Positions 1 through 9,194 are shown, counted from the first letter of the stretch. The stretch is DNA of 64,000 nucleotides from Thalassospira sp. ER-Se-21-Dark (GCF_017922435.1 NZ_VDEZ01000003.1:186001-250000); one strand, 5' to 3'. The notes: generated by a model not told the origin, from the sequence alone. Program-made: numbers and translations.

Positions 1-2858
1 ATCTGGTTGGCTTTTTCCGGCGCCTGGTTGCGGCCACCACCGGGCTTGCCACCACGGCCACCTTTGCCGCCCTGATTCGGACGATTGCCGCCCTTGCCTT
101 TCGGGCCACCTTTGCCGCCACCACGGGCTTCCTGACGCGGGCCGCGTTGACCACGGTTTTGTCCGCCACCGCGTTTGCGACGATCAACACGGACGAAGTA
201 TTTGACTTCGACCAGCTCGTCGCCATCGGCATCGGTTTCAACCGCCGGCGTTTCCGACGTTGCTTCGGCAGACGCATCCGCAGCGACCTCTGCCGGTGCT
301 GCTGGCTCCTCGGCCGGGGCATCAGCCTTGGCTTCGGTTGCAGCCACCTCAGAACCCTCTGCGGTTTCAGCTTCGGCTTTGCCCGCTTCAGGCTTTGCTT
401 CCTCGGGCTTGGCTGCCTTGGCAGCTTCTTCGGCCTTTTTCTCGGCTTCCTTTGCTTCAAGTTCGGATTTCTTGACCTTGGTTACCTCGGCACGCCAGCC
501 AAGTGCGGTAAACACGCCTTCGGCCTGTTCGACCGTGCAGCCCAAAAGCGACAGCAGATCAGGATCCGGGCGCACCTTGCCATCGTTTTCACGCGCCTTC
601 TGACGCAGAAGGGCGGCAAAACGTTCAAGCATGTCCACACGGGCGGCAAGCGGGCCAACCGGCATGTAACCGGCAGCCAGGTAGAAGCCCTTGGAATTCG
701 CACGGTCATTGGGGACCGAGGTCCGGCCTGCCGGCGGCAGTTCCGGAAGGGCATCAAGTTCACGTGCAACCGCCCAAAGAATGCCGCGCAGCTCAACCGG
801 ATCCGGTTTGAGCGCATCAAGCACATGGACGGTTTCAACACCCAGACGCACGCCAAGTTTGGCAAGCGCCTTGCGGTCTTCGTCAGACAGGTCCTTGACC
901 AGACTTTCGAGTTCCGAACGCGGCACACAGCCCAGACCTTCGTTCAACTGGAACAAAAGTCCGCGAATCGGCCCGGACAGCTGACAGTCGCGCAGGCGGG
1001 TCAGCATTTTAAGGCGCGTTTCGATATGGGAATTGATGAAATTCTGCAGACGGGTGCGTACCCGTTCGCGGGTCGGACCGTCAAAGAACTCGCTGTCGAT
1101 GACCTGAACTTCGGGCGACAGAACCGTGTCACCTTTTTTCAGCACACCAACCGGCGAACCGTTCCACAGCACCTGAAGCTGGCCGTTTACTGCGAACTTG
1201 TCGTCTTCGTCAGTTTCAAGTTGTTTGACACGTTGGGCGATTTCGCCGGTCAACGCGCGACGTGCGGCACTGGCAATCGCCTTGCCTTCAAAAGCAGCAT
1301 CGGTTTCATCAGCAATGAAACGGAATCCGTCAAGACGGCCGACAAATTCACCTTCGACCTGTACTTCACCATTCGCAGTGATGGTAGACATGAGTTCAGA
1401 CTTGTCCTTGAGACTTTTCAATAAAACCGAGGTCCGTCTGTCAACGAACCTTTGGGTCAGGCGTTCATGTAGCACATCTGAGAGCTTGTCCTCAATGGCC
1501 CGCGTGCGTTCCTGCCAATGATTGGCATCTTCGAGCCAGTGATGCTTATGCGATACATATGTCCAGACGCGAATACCTGCCAAACGTGATGACAACTGGT
1601 CAATATCACCATCATAACGATCCAGACGCAAGATTTGTTCGCCCAACCAGTCAATGGGCAGTTTACTTCCGGGTTTCGCAAGATAGCGATAGATAGATGT
1701 TAGCAGCCTCGGATGGGCATCGGTATGGATATTTCTGAAGTCGGGAATCTGGCAGATTTCCCACAATAACTGCACCCGGTCCGGGGCGGTCGCGATGCGT
1801 GCGACGTCCTCGTTGCGTGCCAGATGATCGAGCATGATTTCGTCAACCGGTTCGCGCGCCAAAATAAGGGTCGGGTCATCCGAACGCCGACGCAGCGATT
1901 TCTGCAGCGCATCCACCGTGCGAAAATCAAGTCGCGCGTTGCGCCAGAACACCTTTGCCAGCGGCTCGAACTCGTGTTCTTCGATCTGCTCGATAATGTC
2001 GGGATCAATCCCCGAAAGATTTCCCGTCACCCCGAACGTGCCATCATTCATGTGCCGCCCGGCACGACCGGCAATCTGGGCGGTTTCAGCCGCGGTCAGG
2101 CCACGGTTGAACTTGCCGTCAAACTTGCTCATCGCGGCAAAGGCCACGTGGTTGAGATCAAGGTTTAACCCCATCCCGATTGCATCGGTCGCAATCAGAT
2201 GTTCGACCTCGCCATTCTGGAACATCTCGACCTGGGCGTTGCGCGTGCGCGGGCTCAGCGCGCCAAGCACCACAGCCGCCCCGCCCTTTTGACGGCGCAC
2301 CAATTCGGCAACGGCGTAAACTTCCTGGGCTGAAAACGTCACCACCGCCGACTGGGCGGGCAGGCGCTGTATTTTCTTCGCCCCGTTATAGGTCAGAGTC
2401 GAAAACCGCTCCCGGCGATCAAATTCGACATTATCAACCAGCTTGCGGATCACCGGGCGAATTGTTTCCGCCCCCATGAACATGGTTTCATGGCGTCCGC
2501 GCGCATGTAAAAGCCGGTCGGTAAAGACATGACCACGTTCCGGATCGGCACACATCTGGATTTCATCAATCGCCAGGAAGTCAACCTGCTTGGCGACCGG
2601 CATGGCTTCGACCGTGCAGAGGAAATAACGGGCTGTTTTCGGAAGAATGCGTTCTTCGCCGGTGATCAATGCCACCGCGCCCTTGCCGACCTTGGCGACC
2701 GCGCGGTCATAGTTTTCGCGCGCCAGAAGTCTGAGCGGGAACCCGATCATCCCGGTCGTATGTGCCAACATCCGTTCCATGGCGAGATGGGTCTTGCCGG
2801 TGTTGGTCGGCCCCAATATGGCAAGGATACGAGGACCGGTTCGGGTTGAAATCTGCAT
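1..2858 (-). CDS. Suv3-like SF2 RNA helicase, C-terminus cut by window edge
   Basis: ATP-dependent helicase of the alphaproteobacterial/mitochondrial Suv3 type, expected to act in RNA turnover. Reading the minus strand from ATG at 2858 gives one open frame to the window edge (more than 950 residues). Walker A GPTNTGKT is at residues 16-23, followed by DEIQ (motif II) and QIAGRAGR (motif VI). The C-terminal third is an Ala/Glu-rich linker and then a long Gly/Lys/Arg/Gln-rich basic tail (about residue 885 on), suggesting a disordered RNA-binding tail. An internal ATG at 1391 is in frame (codon 490) and is not a separate start. The stop codon lies outside the window. A GGAAAAG sequence precedes the start. 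The family assignment is firm; the RNA substrate is inferred. Confidence 0.88.
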   Translation of the reverse strand, partial: MQISTRTGPRILAILGPTNTGKTHLAMERMLAHTTGMIGFPLRLLARENYDRAVAKVGKGAVALITGEERILPKTARYFLCTVEAMPVAKQVDFLAIDEIQMCADPERGHVFTDRLLHARGRHETMFMGAETIRPVIRKLVDNVEFDRRERFSTLTYNGAKKIQRLPAQSAVVTFSAQEVYAVAELVRRQKGGAAVVLGALSPRTRNAQVEMFQNGEVEHLIATDAIGMGLNLDLNHVAFAAMSKFDGKFNRGLTAAETAQIAGRAGRHMNDGTFGVTGNLSGIDPDIIEQIEEHEFEPLAKVFWRNARLDFRTVDALQKSLRRRSDDPTLILAREPVDEIMLDHLARNEDVARIATAPDRVQLLWEICQIPDFRNIHTDAHPRLLTSIYRYLAKPGSKLPIDWLGEQILRLDRYDGDIDQLSSRLAGIRVWTYVSHKHHWLEDANHWQERTRAIEDKLSDVLHERLTQRFVDRRTSVLLKSLKDKSELMSTITANGEVQVEGEFVGRLDGFRFIADETDAAFEGKAIASAARRALTGEIAQRVKQLETDEDDKFAVNGQLQVLWNGSPVGVLKKGDTVLSPEVQVIDSEFFDGPTRERVRTRLQNFINSHIETRLKMLTRLRDCQLSGPIRGLLFQLNEGLGCVPRSELESLVKDLSDEDRKALAKLGVRLGVETVHVLDALKPDPVELRGILWAVARELDALPELPPAGRTSVPNDRANSKGFYLAAGYMPVGPLAARVDMLERFAALLRQKARENDGKVRPDPDLLSLLGCTVEQAEGVFTALGWRAEVTKVKKSELEAKEAEKKAEEAAKAAKPEEAKPEAGKAEAETAEGSEVAATEAKADAPAEEPAAPAEVAADASAEATSETPAVETDADGDELVEVKYFVRVDRRKRGGGQNRGQRGPRQEARGGGKGGPKGKGGNRPNQGGKGGRGGKPGGGRNQAPEKANQ

Positions 2859-3015
2859 CAAACTTTTCCAATCGACAGCCCAATGATCCGGGCCATCGCA
2901 ATCATTGGGCCTTTCAACACGCGAACCAGCGCCATGTCAAGCTTTCTGCCTGCCGTCGCAAGGCGCACCAAACTGGGGCATCACGGCCCAAACCGCTGAT
3001 GTCGCGCAAACCCGC

Positions 3016-3477
3016 CTATTCTTCCTTGAGTTCGAGCAATCTGGCCCCCGGGCCATCGCTGCCAAGCGTGTCTCCGGGGTTGTAGAGCGGGCATGCGGAA
3101 ATCGACAGGCAACCACAACCGATGCATTTGCCCAGCTGATCGCGCAAACGGGTCAATTGTTCGATGCGTTCATTCAAATCATCGCGCCACTGCGATGAAA
3201 GCTTTTCCCAGTCTTTGATGGTCGGCACGGTATTGGGGGGCAGCTTATCCAGCGCCGCACCGATTTCCGACAACGGAATACCGGTTTTCTGCGCGACCTT
3301 GATAATGGCAAGTTTGCGCAACACGCCGCGATGAAAACGGCGCTGGTTGCCATCGGTGCGGATCGAGCTGATCAAACCTTTGCGTTCATAAAAATGCACC
3401 GCCGAAACGGCAATACCGCAACGACTTGCGACTTCTCCGACGCTCAGATAGCGCTGCAACACACCTTTTTCTGCCAT
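3016..3477 (-). CDS. soxR: Redox-sensitive MerR-family activator SoxR
   Basis: SoxR senses redox-cycling agents or superoxide through a [2Fe-2S] cluster and activates by untwisting an over-long promoter spacer. The 153-residue protein has the MerR N-terminal helix-turn-helix ([23 protein letters not shown]), a coiled-coil dimerisation helix and the diagnostic cluster motif [14 protein letters not shown] (C-x2-C-x-C-x5-C) near the C-terminus. It is divergent from a flavin reductase/monooxygenase pair, with a SoxR box in the shared upstream region at 3527-3544. In most non-enteric bacteria SoxR directly controls a few redox enzymes rather than SoxS, which fits this arrangement. Confidence 0.93.
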   Translation of the reverse strand: MAEKGVLQRYLSVGEVASRCGIAVSAVHFYERKGLISSIRTDGNQRRFHRGVLRKLAIIKVAQKTGIPLSEIGAALDKLPPNTVPTIKDWEKLSSQWRDDLNERIEQLTRLRDQLGKCIGCGCLSISACPLYNPGDTLGSDGPGARLLELKEE

Positions 3478-3522
3478 TTTCCCTGCTCCCCTTGCCTGCC
3501 TTGAAAAAATTCTAAAACGTGC

Positions 3523-3553
3523 TTGACCTTAACATTAGTTGAGGTTTTAGAAC
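3523..3553 (+). promoter_or_regulatory. SoxR-dependent promoter with SoxR box
   Basis: The 18-bp dyad CCTTAACATTAGTTGAGG (3527-3544) differs by one base from a perfect CCTCAAC-N4-GTTGAGG palindrome and resembles the enterobacterial SoxR box. It overlaps a candidate -35 TTGACC (3523-3528) and sits in a 19-bp spacer before a candidate -10 TAGAAC (3548-3553). A 19-bp spacer is the hallmark of MerR-family activated promoters. It would drive the reductase gene that starts at 3592. Confidence 0.75.
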
Positions 3554-3591
3554 CTTACTCATTGAAGTGAAATTGGCAAGGAGAGAACGCC

Positions 3592-4182
3592 GTGAAAGAG
3601 ACATTTAATATCGCCGTCATCTTTGGCAGCGCGCGTGAAGGTCGCTTTTGCGATACGGTCGGGACCTGGGTCGTTGAAACCCTAAAATCGGATCACGAGC
3701 TTTCTGTTGATACGATTGATCCCGCTGTTTTGAACCTGCCCGCGGCCCATGTTGGCGCTGATCACCCTGCGGTCGCGCACCTTCATACTGCCTTGACTGA
3801 GGCCGATGGTTTCATCGTCGTTACCCCGGAATACAATCACAGCTTTACCGGCGAGCTAAAGCTTCTGATCGATGCCGCCAAGCAACAATGGAAACGCAAA
3901 CCCGTCGGGTTTGTATCCTATGGCGGAATGTCAGGTGGCTTGCGCGCTGTTGAACAATTGCGTCTTGTCTTTGCCGAGTTGCATGCGGTGACCCTGCGCG
4001 ATGTCATAAGCTTTGCCCAAGCCTGGGACAAGTTCGATGAAACCGGTCGGCCAATAGACCTCGAAGGTACGAATAACGCCCTTCGTCACATGATGACCGA
4101 TTTCAAATGGTGGGCTGGTGCGTTGCGCGATGCACGTTACCCGCAAGGCAAACACCCCCTCCTTGAGGCGGTTGCATCATGA
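3592..4182 (+). CDS. NADPH-dependent FMN reductase-like oxidoreductase
   Basis: Flavodoxin-fold NAD(P)H:FMN/quinone reductase of 196 residues. It has the FMN phosphate-binding loop FGSAREGRFCDTVG near residues 10-23 and the family motif TPEYNHSFTGELKLLIDAA. The start is GTG at 3592, preceded by AAGGAGAG at 3578-3585. Its stop overlaps the next start (ATGA), so it is co-translated with the ABM protein. The SoxR-type promoter upstream implies induction by redox-active compounds, and a role in two-electron quinone or azo reduction is a reasonable inference. The true electron acceptor cannot be read from sequence. Confidence 0.85.
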   Translation: MKETFNIAVIFGSAREGRFCDTVGTWVVETLKSDHELSVDTIDPAVLNLPAAHVGADHPAVAHLHTALTEADGFIVVTPEYNHSFTGELKLLIDAAKQQWKRKPVGFVSYGGMSGGLRAVEQLRLVFAELHAVTLRDVISFAQAWDKFDETGRPIDLEGTNNALRHMMTDFKWWAGALRDARYPQGKHPLLEAVAS

Positions 4183-4511
4183 CAAACACGATTGCAAGCG
4201 ATGCAAATGACGAAGTCGTCAGCATCAGCCATGTGACACCAAAACCCGGTCAAAAGGATCGATTTGTCGAAATCCAGACGCAGTTCCAAACCAGCGTAGC
4301 ACCGGAAATTGACGGCTTAATCGGCGGCCGGCTGTTTGCTGCCGAAGACGGACAATCCTTTGTCATCATGTCGCGGTTTCAATCGCGTGCTGATCTTGAA
4401 GCCTGGACCGGATCACAGCGCTTTGCCGACCACATGGCGCGCGTGCGCCCCCTGATTGAAGCGGCCGCCCCCGGTCGGTTCAGCACCCTGTATCAGTCCG
4501 GCACTGTTTAA
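4179..4511 (+). CDS. Antibiotic biosynthesis monooxygenase (ABM) domain protein
   Basis: A 110-residue ferredoxin-fold alpha/beta-barrel protein of the ABM/YgiN type. These proteins act as quinol or polyketide monooxygenases, or as dimeric quinone-metabolism partners. The pattern VSISHVTPKPGQKDRFVEIQ then FVIMSRFQSRADLEAWTGS matches the two-strand/helix repeat of this fold. It overlaps the upstream reductase gene by four bases. Pairing with an FMN reductase under SoxR suggests a quinone or redox-cycler detoxification unit. The exact substrate is unknown. Confidence 0.8.
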   Translation: MTNTIASDANDEVVSISHVTPKPGQKDRFVEIQTQFQTSVAPEIDGLIGGRLFAAEDGQSFVIMSRFQSRADLEAWTGSQRFADHMARVRPLIEAAAPGRFSTLYQSGTV

Positions 4512-4577
4512 CTCCCCCAACCCCGGCGGTGTCGGGCTGATACATTTTCCAACCACCTCGTGCCACCACACGAAAAA

Positions 4578-4603
4578 GCGGGGCGACCATCTGGTCGCCC
4601 CGC
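4578..4603. terminator. Bidirectional hairpin terminator
   Basis: Perfect 12-bp GC-rich stem (4578-4589 with 4592-4603) between the convergent ABM gene and the HPF gene. An A-tract lies on the left and a T-rich stretch on the right, so it can end transcripts from both sides. Confidence 0.8.
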
Positions 4604-4630
4604 CTGCCTTTTCAAACTTCTTTGTGAACC

Positions 4631-4957
4631 TTAGTGGTTGCGCATCTTGTCTGCGTATTCCTTGAGCTGCCGACGCGCGGCCTGAAAACTGTTTTTCAGC
4701 GCGATATAAACATCTTCATGGGCGTGATCGGCGCTGTCGCGCTTCACCATGATTTCCTTGCCCGGCACATGGATGCCAAAGTGCACAGCAAAACGGTTTC
4801 CATGGTTATGAGATGCCTGTGGGCGTTCCACCACGACATGACAACTGGTCATGCGGTCGAAGGTTTCTTCCAGTTTTTCCACCTTGAAACGGATGCGCTC
4901 ATCCAGCGCATCAGACTGATCAACATCACGATAGGTGATTTGAACGGGAACCTTCAT
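4631..4957 (-). CDS. hpf: Short ribosome hibernation-promoting factor (HPF/RaiA family)
   Basis: A 108-residue protein of the S30AE/sigma-54 modulation family, which binds the small-subunit decoding region and stabilises inactive ribosomes. It has the typical start MKVPVQITYRDVDQSDALDERI and the HVVVERP...FAVHFGIHVPGKEI beta strands. The start at 4957 is chosen because AGGAGG lies just upstream (antisense of 4965-4975); a longer in-frame reading from 5005 lacks such support. It has only the N-terminal domain and no long-HPF dimerisation domain, so it would need RMF-like help for 100S formation. An RMF-like protein is encoded at 27640. Confidence 0.85.
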   Translation of the reverse strand: MKVPVQITYRDVDQSDALDERIRFKVEKLEETFDRMTSCHVVVERPQASHNHGNRFAVHFGIHVPGKEIMVKRDSADHAHEDVYIALKNSFQAARRQLKEYADKMRNH

Positions 4958-5243
4958 GGTATGGCCTCCTGTGTAAAGCCTTGGACGCAAGACAGGGCAT
5001 TGCACCCTGCGGATTAACCCGGCACTTTTGCGGTCCGGGAACTGTCAGGAACGCTTCCAAACTTCTGTGTGCGTCCCTGTTATAAAACCGTCTTTCTATA
5101 TACTTAGGATACAAGACTTGCGCTGCAAGATGCGTTGACGCATATCAAGCTCGGTTTAAAGTTCACCCCGTTAAGGTGTCGGTCCTTCTGCCAATATCGG
5201 AGGAGGCTGACAGACGCTTGAAACAAAGGAGAAAAAAGAGGTC

Positions 5244-7124
5244 ATGACGGAAGAAAAAATGCGGTTCGAGGCCGAGGTTAGCCGACTGCTCGATATCGTT
5301 GTCCATTCGCTTTATTCCAACAAGGACATCTTCCTGCGCGAGCTGATCTCCAACGCCTCGGATGCGTGCGACAAGCTGCGCTATGAAGCGATTGCCAAAC
5401 CGGATTTGCTCGCTGGTGATGCCGATTTCAAGGTGCGCCTTCTGACAGATAATGTCCGCAATGTTCTGACGATTGCCGATAACGGGATCGGGATGAACAA
5501 GGAAGATCTGGTCGAAAACCTGGGCACCATTGCCAATTCCGGCACCGCGAAGTTCCTTGATGCCGTTTCGAAATCCGACAACGCCAAGGATGTCGACCTG
5601 ATCGGTCAGTTCGGGGTCGGTTTCTATTCCGCCTTTATGGTCGCCAACAAGGTCGAAGTCGTCAGCCGCAAGGCCGGCGATGATCAGGCATGGAAATGGT
5701 CATCTGACGGCAAGGGCGAATACACGATTGCCGAGGCCGAAATGGAAGGCCGCGGCACCCAGATCACCCTGCATCTGACCGACGACAACAACGAATTCAC
5801 AGACGAACATCGTCTGCGTCATATCGTCAAAACCTATTCCGACCATATCGGCATTCCGGTGGTCCTGATGAAGGGCGAAGGTGATGAAACGCTCAATGAG
5901 GCCTCCGCACTCTGGACCCGCCCGAAAAGCGAGATCACCGAAGAACAGTACAAGGAATTCTACAAGCACACCTCGCACGCGTTTGATGAACCGTGGAAAA
6001 CCATCCACTATCAGGCCGAAGGTGCGATTGAATATACCGGGCTTCTTTACCTGCCGACCATGCGCCCGTTCGATCTGTATGATCCGCAGCGCAAAGGCCA
6101 TCTGAAGCTTTATGTCCGCAAGGTCTTCATCACAGAAGGTGCCAACGAATTGCTGCCGCCGTGGCTGCGTTTCGTATCCGGCGTGGTCGACAGTCAGGAC
6201 CTGCCACTGAACGTCTCGCGCGAGATGTTGCAGGACCATCCGCTTCTGACCAAGATCAAGAACGGCCTGACCAAAAAGGTCCTGTCCGAACTTGAAACCG
6301 CGGCCAAGAAAGATGCCGAGGGTTATGAAACCTTCTGGGAAAACTTTGGCTCGGTCGTCAAGGAAGGTTTGTACGAAGATCAGACCAACCGTGATCGTAT
6401 CCTCAAACTCGCCCGGTTCCGCTCGACCCATGGTGATGGCTGGACCACACTTGCCGACTATGTCGAACGGATGAAAGACGGCCAGAAGGCGATCTATTAC
6501 ATCAGTGGCGAGGATATCGACGCCCTTAAACGCAGCCCGCAACTTGAAGGCTTTGCTGCCAAGGGGATCGAAGTCCTGCTTCTGACCGATCCGGTTGATG
6601 AATTCTGGATGCCGTCTGTCGGCCAGTTTGATGGCAAAGATTTCAAGTCGGTTACCCGTGGCGGTGCCGACCTAAACGACATCAAGTCCGATGACAAGGA
6701 TGACGCCAAGGACGAGAAAAAGGATGATGCCGCAAATGAGGCATCGGTTAGTGCCCTGATTGCCGCGATCAAGGTTGCCCTTGGCACCGGGGTCAAGGAC
6801 GTTCGGGAATCAGATCGCCTGACCAGTTCGGCCTGCTGTCTGATTGCCGATGAAATGGGCATGGATTTGCGCATGGAACGCCTGATGAAACAGCACAACC
6901 GTGTCGATGAAATCAGCCCGCGTATCCTTGAAATCAATCCAAAGCACAGCCTGATCAAAAAGCTGTCTGACATTGCCACCAAGGATGCCAAGGCCCCGAT
7001 CCTTCATGACGCAGCCCTGCTGTTGCTTGATCAGGCCCGCATCCTCGAAGGCGAAGCCCTGCCCGACCCGGTCAGCTTTGCCCGTCGCCTTGATCTTGTA
7101 ATGGAAAAAGGTCTGGGCGCTTAA
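5244..7124 (+). CDS. htpG: Chaperone HtpG (bacterial Hsp90)
   Basis: ATP-dependent homodimeric cytosolic chaperone of 626 residues, a normal length. GHKL ATPase motifs are visible: FLRELISNASDACDKLRYE (motif I), IADNGIGMNKEDL (motif II) and GQFGVGFYSAFMVA (lid/motif III). The middle domain contains the conserved Arg region around LNVSREMLQ and the C-terminal dimerisation domain is complete. AAGGAG lies just before the start. A terminator follows at 7149. The upstream region (5100-5160) holds palindromes (CTTGCGCTGCAAG, GATGCGTTGACGCATATC), but a sigma-32 promoter could not be assigned with confidence. Confidence 0.97.
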   Translation: MTEEKMRFEAEVSRLLDIVVHSLYSNKDIFLRELISNASDACDKLRYEAIAKPDLLAGDADFKVRLLTDNVRNVLTIADNGIGMNKEDLVENLGTIANSGTAKFLDAVSKSDNAKDVDLIGQFGVGFYSAFMVANKVEVVSRKAGDDQAWKWSSDGKGEYTIAEAEMEGRGTQITLHLTDDNNEFTDEHRLRHIVKTYSDHIGIPVVLMKGEGDETLNEASALWTRPKSEITEEQYKEFYKHTSHAFDEPWKTIHYQAEGAIEYTGLLYLPTMRPFDLYDPQRKGHLKLYVRKVFITEGANELLPPWLRFVSGVVDSQDLPLNVSREMLQDHPLLTKIKNGLTKKVLSELETAAKKDAEGYETFWENFGSVVKEGLYEDQTNRDRILKLARFRSTHGDGWTTLADYVERMKDGQKAIYYISGEDIDALKRSPQLEGFAAKGIEVLLLTDPVDEFWMPSVGQFDGKDFKSVTRGGADLNDIKSDDKDDAKDEKKDDAANEASVSALIAAIKVALGTGVKDVRESDRLTSSACCLIADEMGMDLRMERLMKQHNRVDEISPRILEINPKHSLIKKLSDIATKDAKAPILHDAALLLLDQARILEGEALPDPVSFARRLDLVMEKGLGA

Positions 7125-7148
7125 TCGCCCCACAGGCCCGATCTTTGC

Positions 7149-7178
7149 AAAACGGCGCGTCATCAGATGCGCCGTTTT
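7149..7178 (+). terminator. Rho-independent terminator of htpG
   Basis: AAAACGGCGC (7149-7158) pairs with GCGCCGTTTT (7169-7178) and is followed by a T-rich tract, 25 bp after the htpG stop. Confidence 0.8.
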
Positions 7179-7280
7179 CTTTTGGTTTTGTGCAGAATTT
7201 AAAATGCTTATTTACCAAAACCCGGCATAAACTTCCCAGATATCCAAGAACTGAAGTCCGACCGGAAGGTGCGAAATACG

Positions 7281-8615
7281 ATGACAGCAATGATGAACTG
7301 GCAGCAATTGCTATCTCCAGCTCGGCTTGGGTCGCGTCATTCCAGTGTGGGTACATTTGGCCGGTCCGATTTTCACAAGGATTATGACCGGATCATTTTT
7401 TCGGCGGCCTTTCGCCGCTTGCAGCGCAAAACGCAAGTTCATCCGTTGCCGGAAAATGACAACGTCCACACCCGCCTGACCCACAGTCTGGAAGTATCCT
7501 GTGTTGCCCGGTCTTTGGGATTGATGGTCGGAAACCGCCTGCATGAAAAGGGCAGCCTGCCCGACGCGATTGAGCCCGACCATATGGCCGCCATCGTGCA
7601 GGCAGCGGCACTTTGTCATGATATTGGCAACCCGCCCTTTGGTCACGCCGGGGAATATGCCATCCGCCAATGGTTTGTCGACGCAAACCCCAAATTCACC
7701 GAAGGTCTGACAGAGGCGCAGTTTGCCGATCTGACAACATACGAGGGCAATGCCCAGGGTTTCCGCCTTCTGACCAACAAACGGACCGGTCTGTACGACG
7801 GTGGCATGCGCCTGACCTATGCAACCCTGGCAAGCTTTTTGAAATACCCGTGGTCAGCCGCCGGAAGTCCTTTTCCACAGAAAAAGAAGTTCGGCGCCTT
7901 TCAAAAGGAATTCGGGCTTCTCGAAGAAGTCGCCGATGCCACCGGATTGATCCGTACCGGCGATCAGGCCTTTTGCCGTCACCCGCTGGTCTATCTGGTC
8001 GAGGCTGCTGATGATGTTTGTTATGCCCTGATTGATATCGAGGACGGCGTAGAACTGGAACTTGTCGATTTCGCTATTCTTGAAAAGATGCTGCTGCCCT
8101 GCATCACCGATGACCTGCCGACCGAGTACGACCGCGAACCCAATGTCAGCCGCAAGATTTCCTTCCTGCGGGGTAAAATCATTGCCGGTGTTCTTGATGC
8201 ACTGGTTGATGCCTTTGTCGCCAACGAAGAGTCGCTTCTGGCTGGCGAATGGAAGGGAGATCTTCTGGCATGTGCCAAGGGGCCCTTTAACGACCTGATC
8301 GCGCAGGCCAAGTCATTTTCCGAGAAACAGATCATTCTCAACCGTCGCAAGGTCCAGATCGAGGTCGGCGCCTTTGCCCATCTTGAAACCTTGCTCGAGA
8401 CATTCTGTAAAACTGCCCTTGATGTGCATCATGCACAATCAGAAGCCGACATTTCCTATCGAACCGGACGGGTCCGCGAACTGATCGGTAATGATGCCAT
8501 GCCCATCGGGGCGTCGCTTTATGATCTTTACCTGGTCCTTCTCGATTACGTATCAGGTATGACCGATGATTTTGCCGCCCGCCTTGCACGTGACATCGGT
8601 GGCGGACAGCACTAG
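7281..8615 (+). CDS. dgt: Deoxyguanosinetriphosphate triphosphohydrolase-like protein (HD domain)
   Basis: HD-domain dNTPase that cleaves a dNTP to nucleoside plus tripolyphosphate; 444 residues. It has the hallmark segments FGRSDFHKDYDRIIFSAAFRRLQRKTQV, NVHTRLTHSLEVS (first metal His), CHDIGNPPFGHAGE (HD pair) and EAADDVCYALIDIEDGVE (distal Asp). ATG 7281 is preferred over GTG 7269 because GGAAGG at 7264-7269 overlaps that GTG and is better spaced for 7281. This shorter alphaproteobacterial type may prefer dNTPs other than dGTP, so substrate is not assigned. The next small gene follows after only 3 bp. Confidence 0.9.
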   Translation: MTAMMNWQQLLSPARLGSRHSSVGTFGRSDFHKDYDRIIFSAAFRRLQRKTQVHPLPENDNVHTRLTHSLEVSCVARSLGLMVGNRLHEKGSLPDAIEPDHMAAIVQAAALCHDIGNPPFGHAGEYAIRQWFVDANPKFTEGLTEAQFADLTTYEGNAQGFRLLTNKRTGLYDGGMRLTYATLASFLKYPWSAAGSPFPQKKKFGAFQKEFGLLEEVADATGLIRTGDQAFCRHPLVYLVEAADDVCYALIDIEDGVELELVDFAILEKMLLPCITDDLPTEYDREPNVSRKISFLRGKIIAGVLDALVDAFVANEESLLAGEWKGDLLACAKGPFNDLIAQAKSFSEKQIILNRRKVQIEVGAFAHLETLLETFCKTALDVHHAQSEADISYRTGRVRELIGNDAMPIGASLYDLYLVLLDYVSGMTDDFAARLARDIGGGQH

Positions 8616-8618
8616 GCG

Positions 8619-8849
8619 ATGTGGCTCCTCGGTTCTTTTATTGCCCGCTATCGACGCAGAACGGCGTTTTTCGCCGCCGGCGCACTTGCCGCAGTCATCT
8701 ATGGATTGGTTGATCAAAGCACGCGCCCGGAAATACAGACGTGGTACTGGCCGTCTGTTGCCAGTGCGGTGACGTTTTTTCTGACCCGATTTATCATCTC
8801 CCGGCTGATTGGCCGGTTTATCGGCGGAGTGCGCCGTAAACTGCACTAG
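8619..8849 (+). CDS. Small two-helix membrane protein
   Basis: A 76-residue predicted inner-membrane protein. A basic N-terminal stretch (ARYRRRT) is followed by a hydrophobic segment near residues 15-32 and a second one near 45-66, ending in a basic RRKLH tail. It starts 3 bp after the dgt-like stop, which suggests translational coupling. I do not recognise a family. It could be a lineage-specific gene; an amphipathic and hydrophobic code in-frame with its neighbour argues it is real. Confidence 0.55.
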   Translation: MWLLGSFIARYRRRTAFFAAGALAAVIYGLVDQSTRPEIQTWYWPSVASAVTFFLTRFIISRLIGRFIGGVRRKLH

Positions 8850-8896
8850 GCAATCCGCCCGGCGTTCTGGGGGCTGGATCTACTCAGATAAAGAAA

Positions 8897-8920
8897 AAGG
8901 CAGGCTCGGAAGCCTGCCTT
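8897..8920 (-). terminator. Terminator of the Pmp3 gene
   Basis: AAGGCAGGCT/AGCCTGCCTT hairpin with a 4-nt loop. On the minus strand it is followed by TTTTTCTTT, so it terminates the gene ending at 8967. Confidence 0.75.
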
Positions 8921-8966
8921 CTGATGTCGGGATCGCTGCTGTTTGCCATTTGGCAAACCACACCGA

Positions 8967-9164
8967 TCATTCCTGACCGCCACCCATGGCGCTGCTGATT
9001 TTCTTGTCGGTGTTATACTGGCTGAGCGCGTAAACGGCCCAAATTGCTGCCGGAACCCAACCAATCAGCGTGATCTGCAAGATCAGGCAGATAACACCGG
9101 CAATCGGACGCCCGATGGTAAAGAAAAGCAACCAGGGCAGAAGAAGTGCAATCAATAGACGCAT
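8967..9164 (-). CDS. YqaE/Pmp3 family membrane protein
   Basis: A 65-residue proteolipid with two transmembrane helices: LLIALLLPWLLFFTIG, then the family-typical IAGVICLILQITLIGWVPAAIWAVYAL. This matches the Pmp3/UPF0057 family, linked in other organisms to membrane potential and salt or stress adaptation. AGGGGAT lies upstream of the ATG. The next minus-strand gene upstream, the OmpA lipoprotein, ends at 9195. Confidence 0.85.
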   Translation of the reverse strand: MRLLIALLLPWLLFFTIGRPIAGVICLILQITLIGWVPAAIWAVYALSQYNTDKKISSAMGGGQE

Positions 9165-9194
9165 GGATGAAATCCCCTTTTTAGTTTGACGTGC

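Noticed and set aside
147..1424. 425-residue plus-strand frame across the left edge
   Set aside because: It is the reverse of the Suv3-like helicase, whose minus-strand frame has intact motifs from 2858 to the edge.
5100..5160. Possible sigma-32 heat-shock promoter before htpG
   Set aside because: Palindromes and CTTGCG...CGCATAT wording are suggestive, but spacing and -10 match were not good enough to assign.
5700..6542. Long minus-strand frame within htpG
   Set aside because: Shadow of htpG; the chaperone motifs are all on the plus strand.
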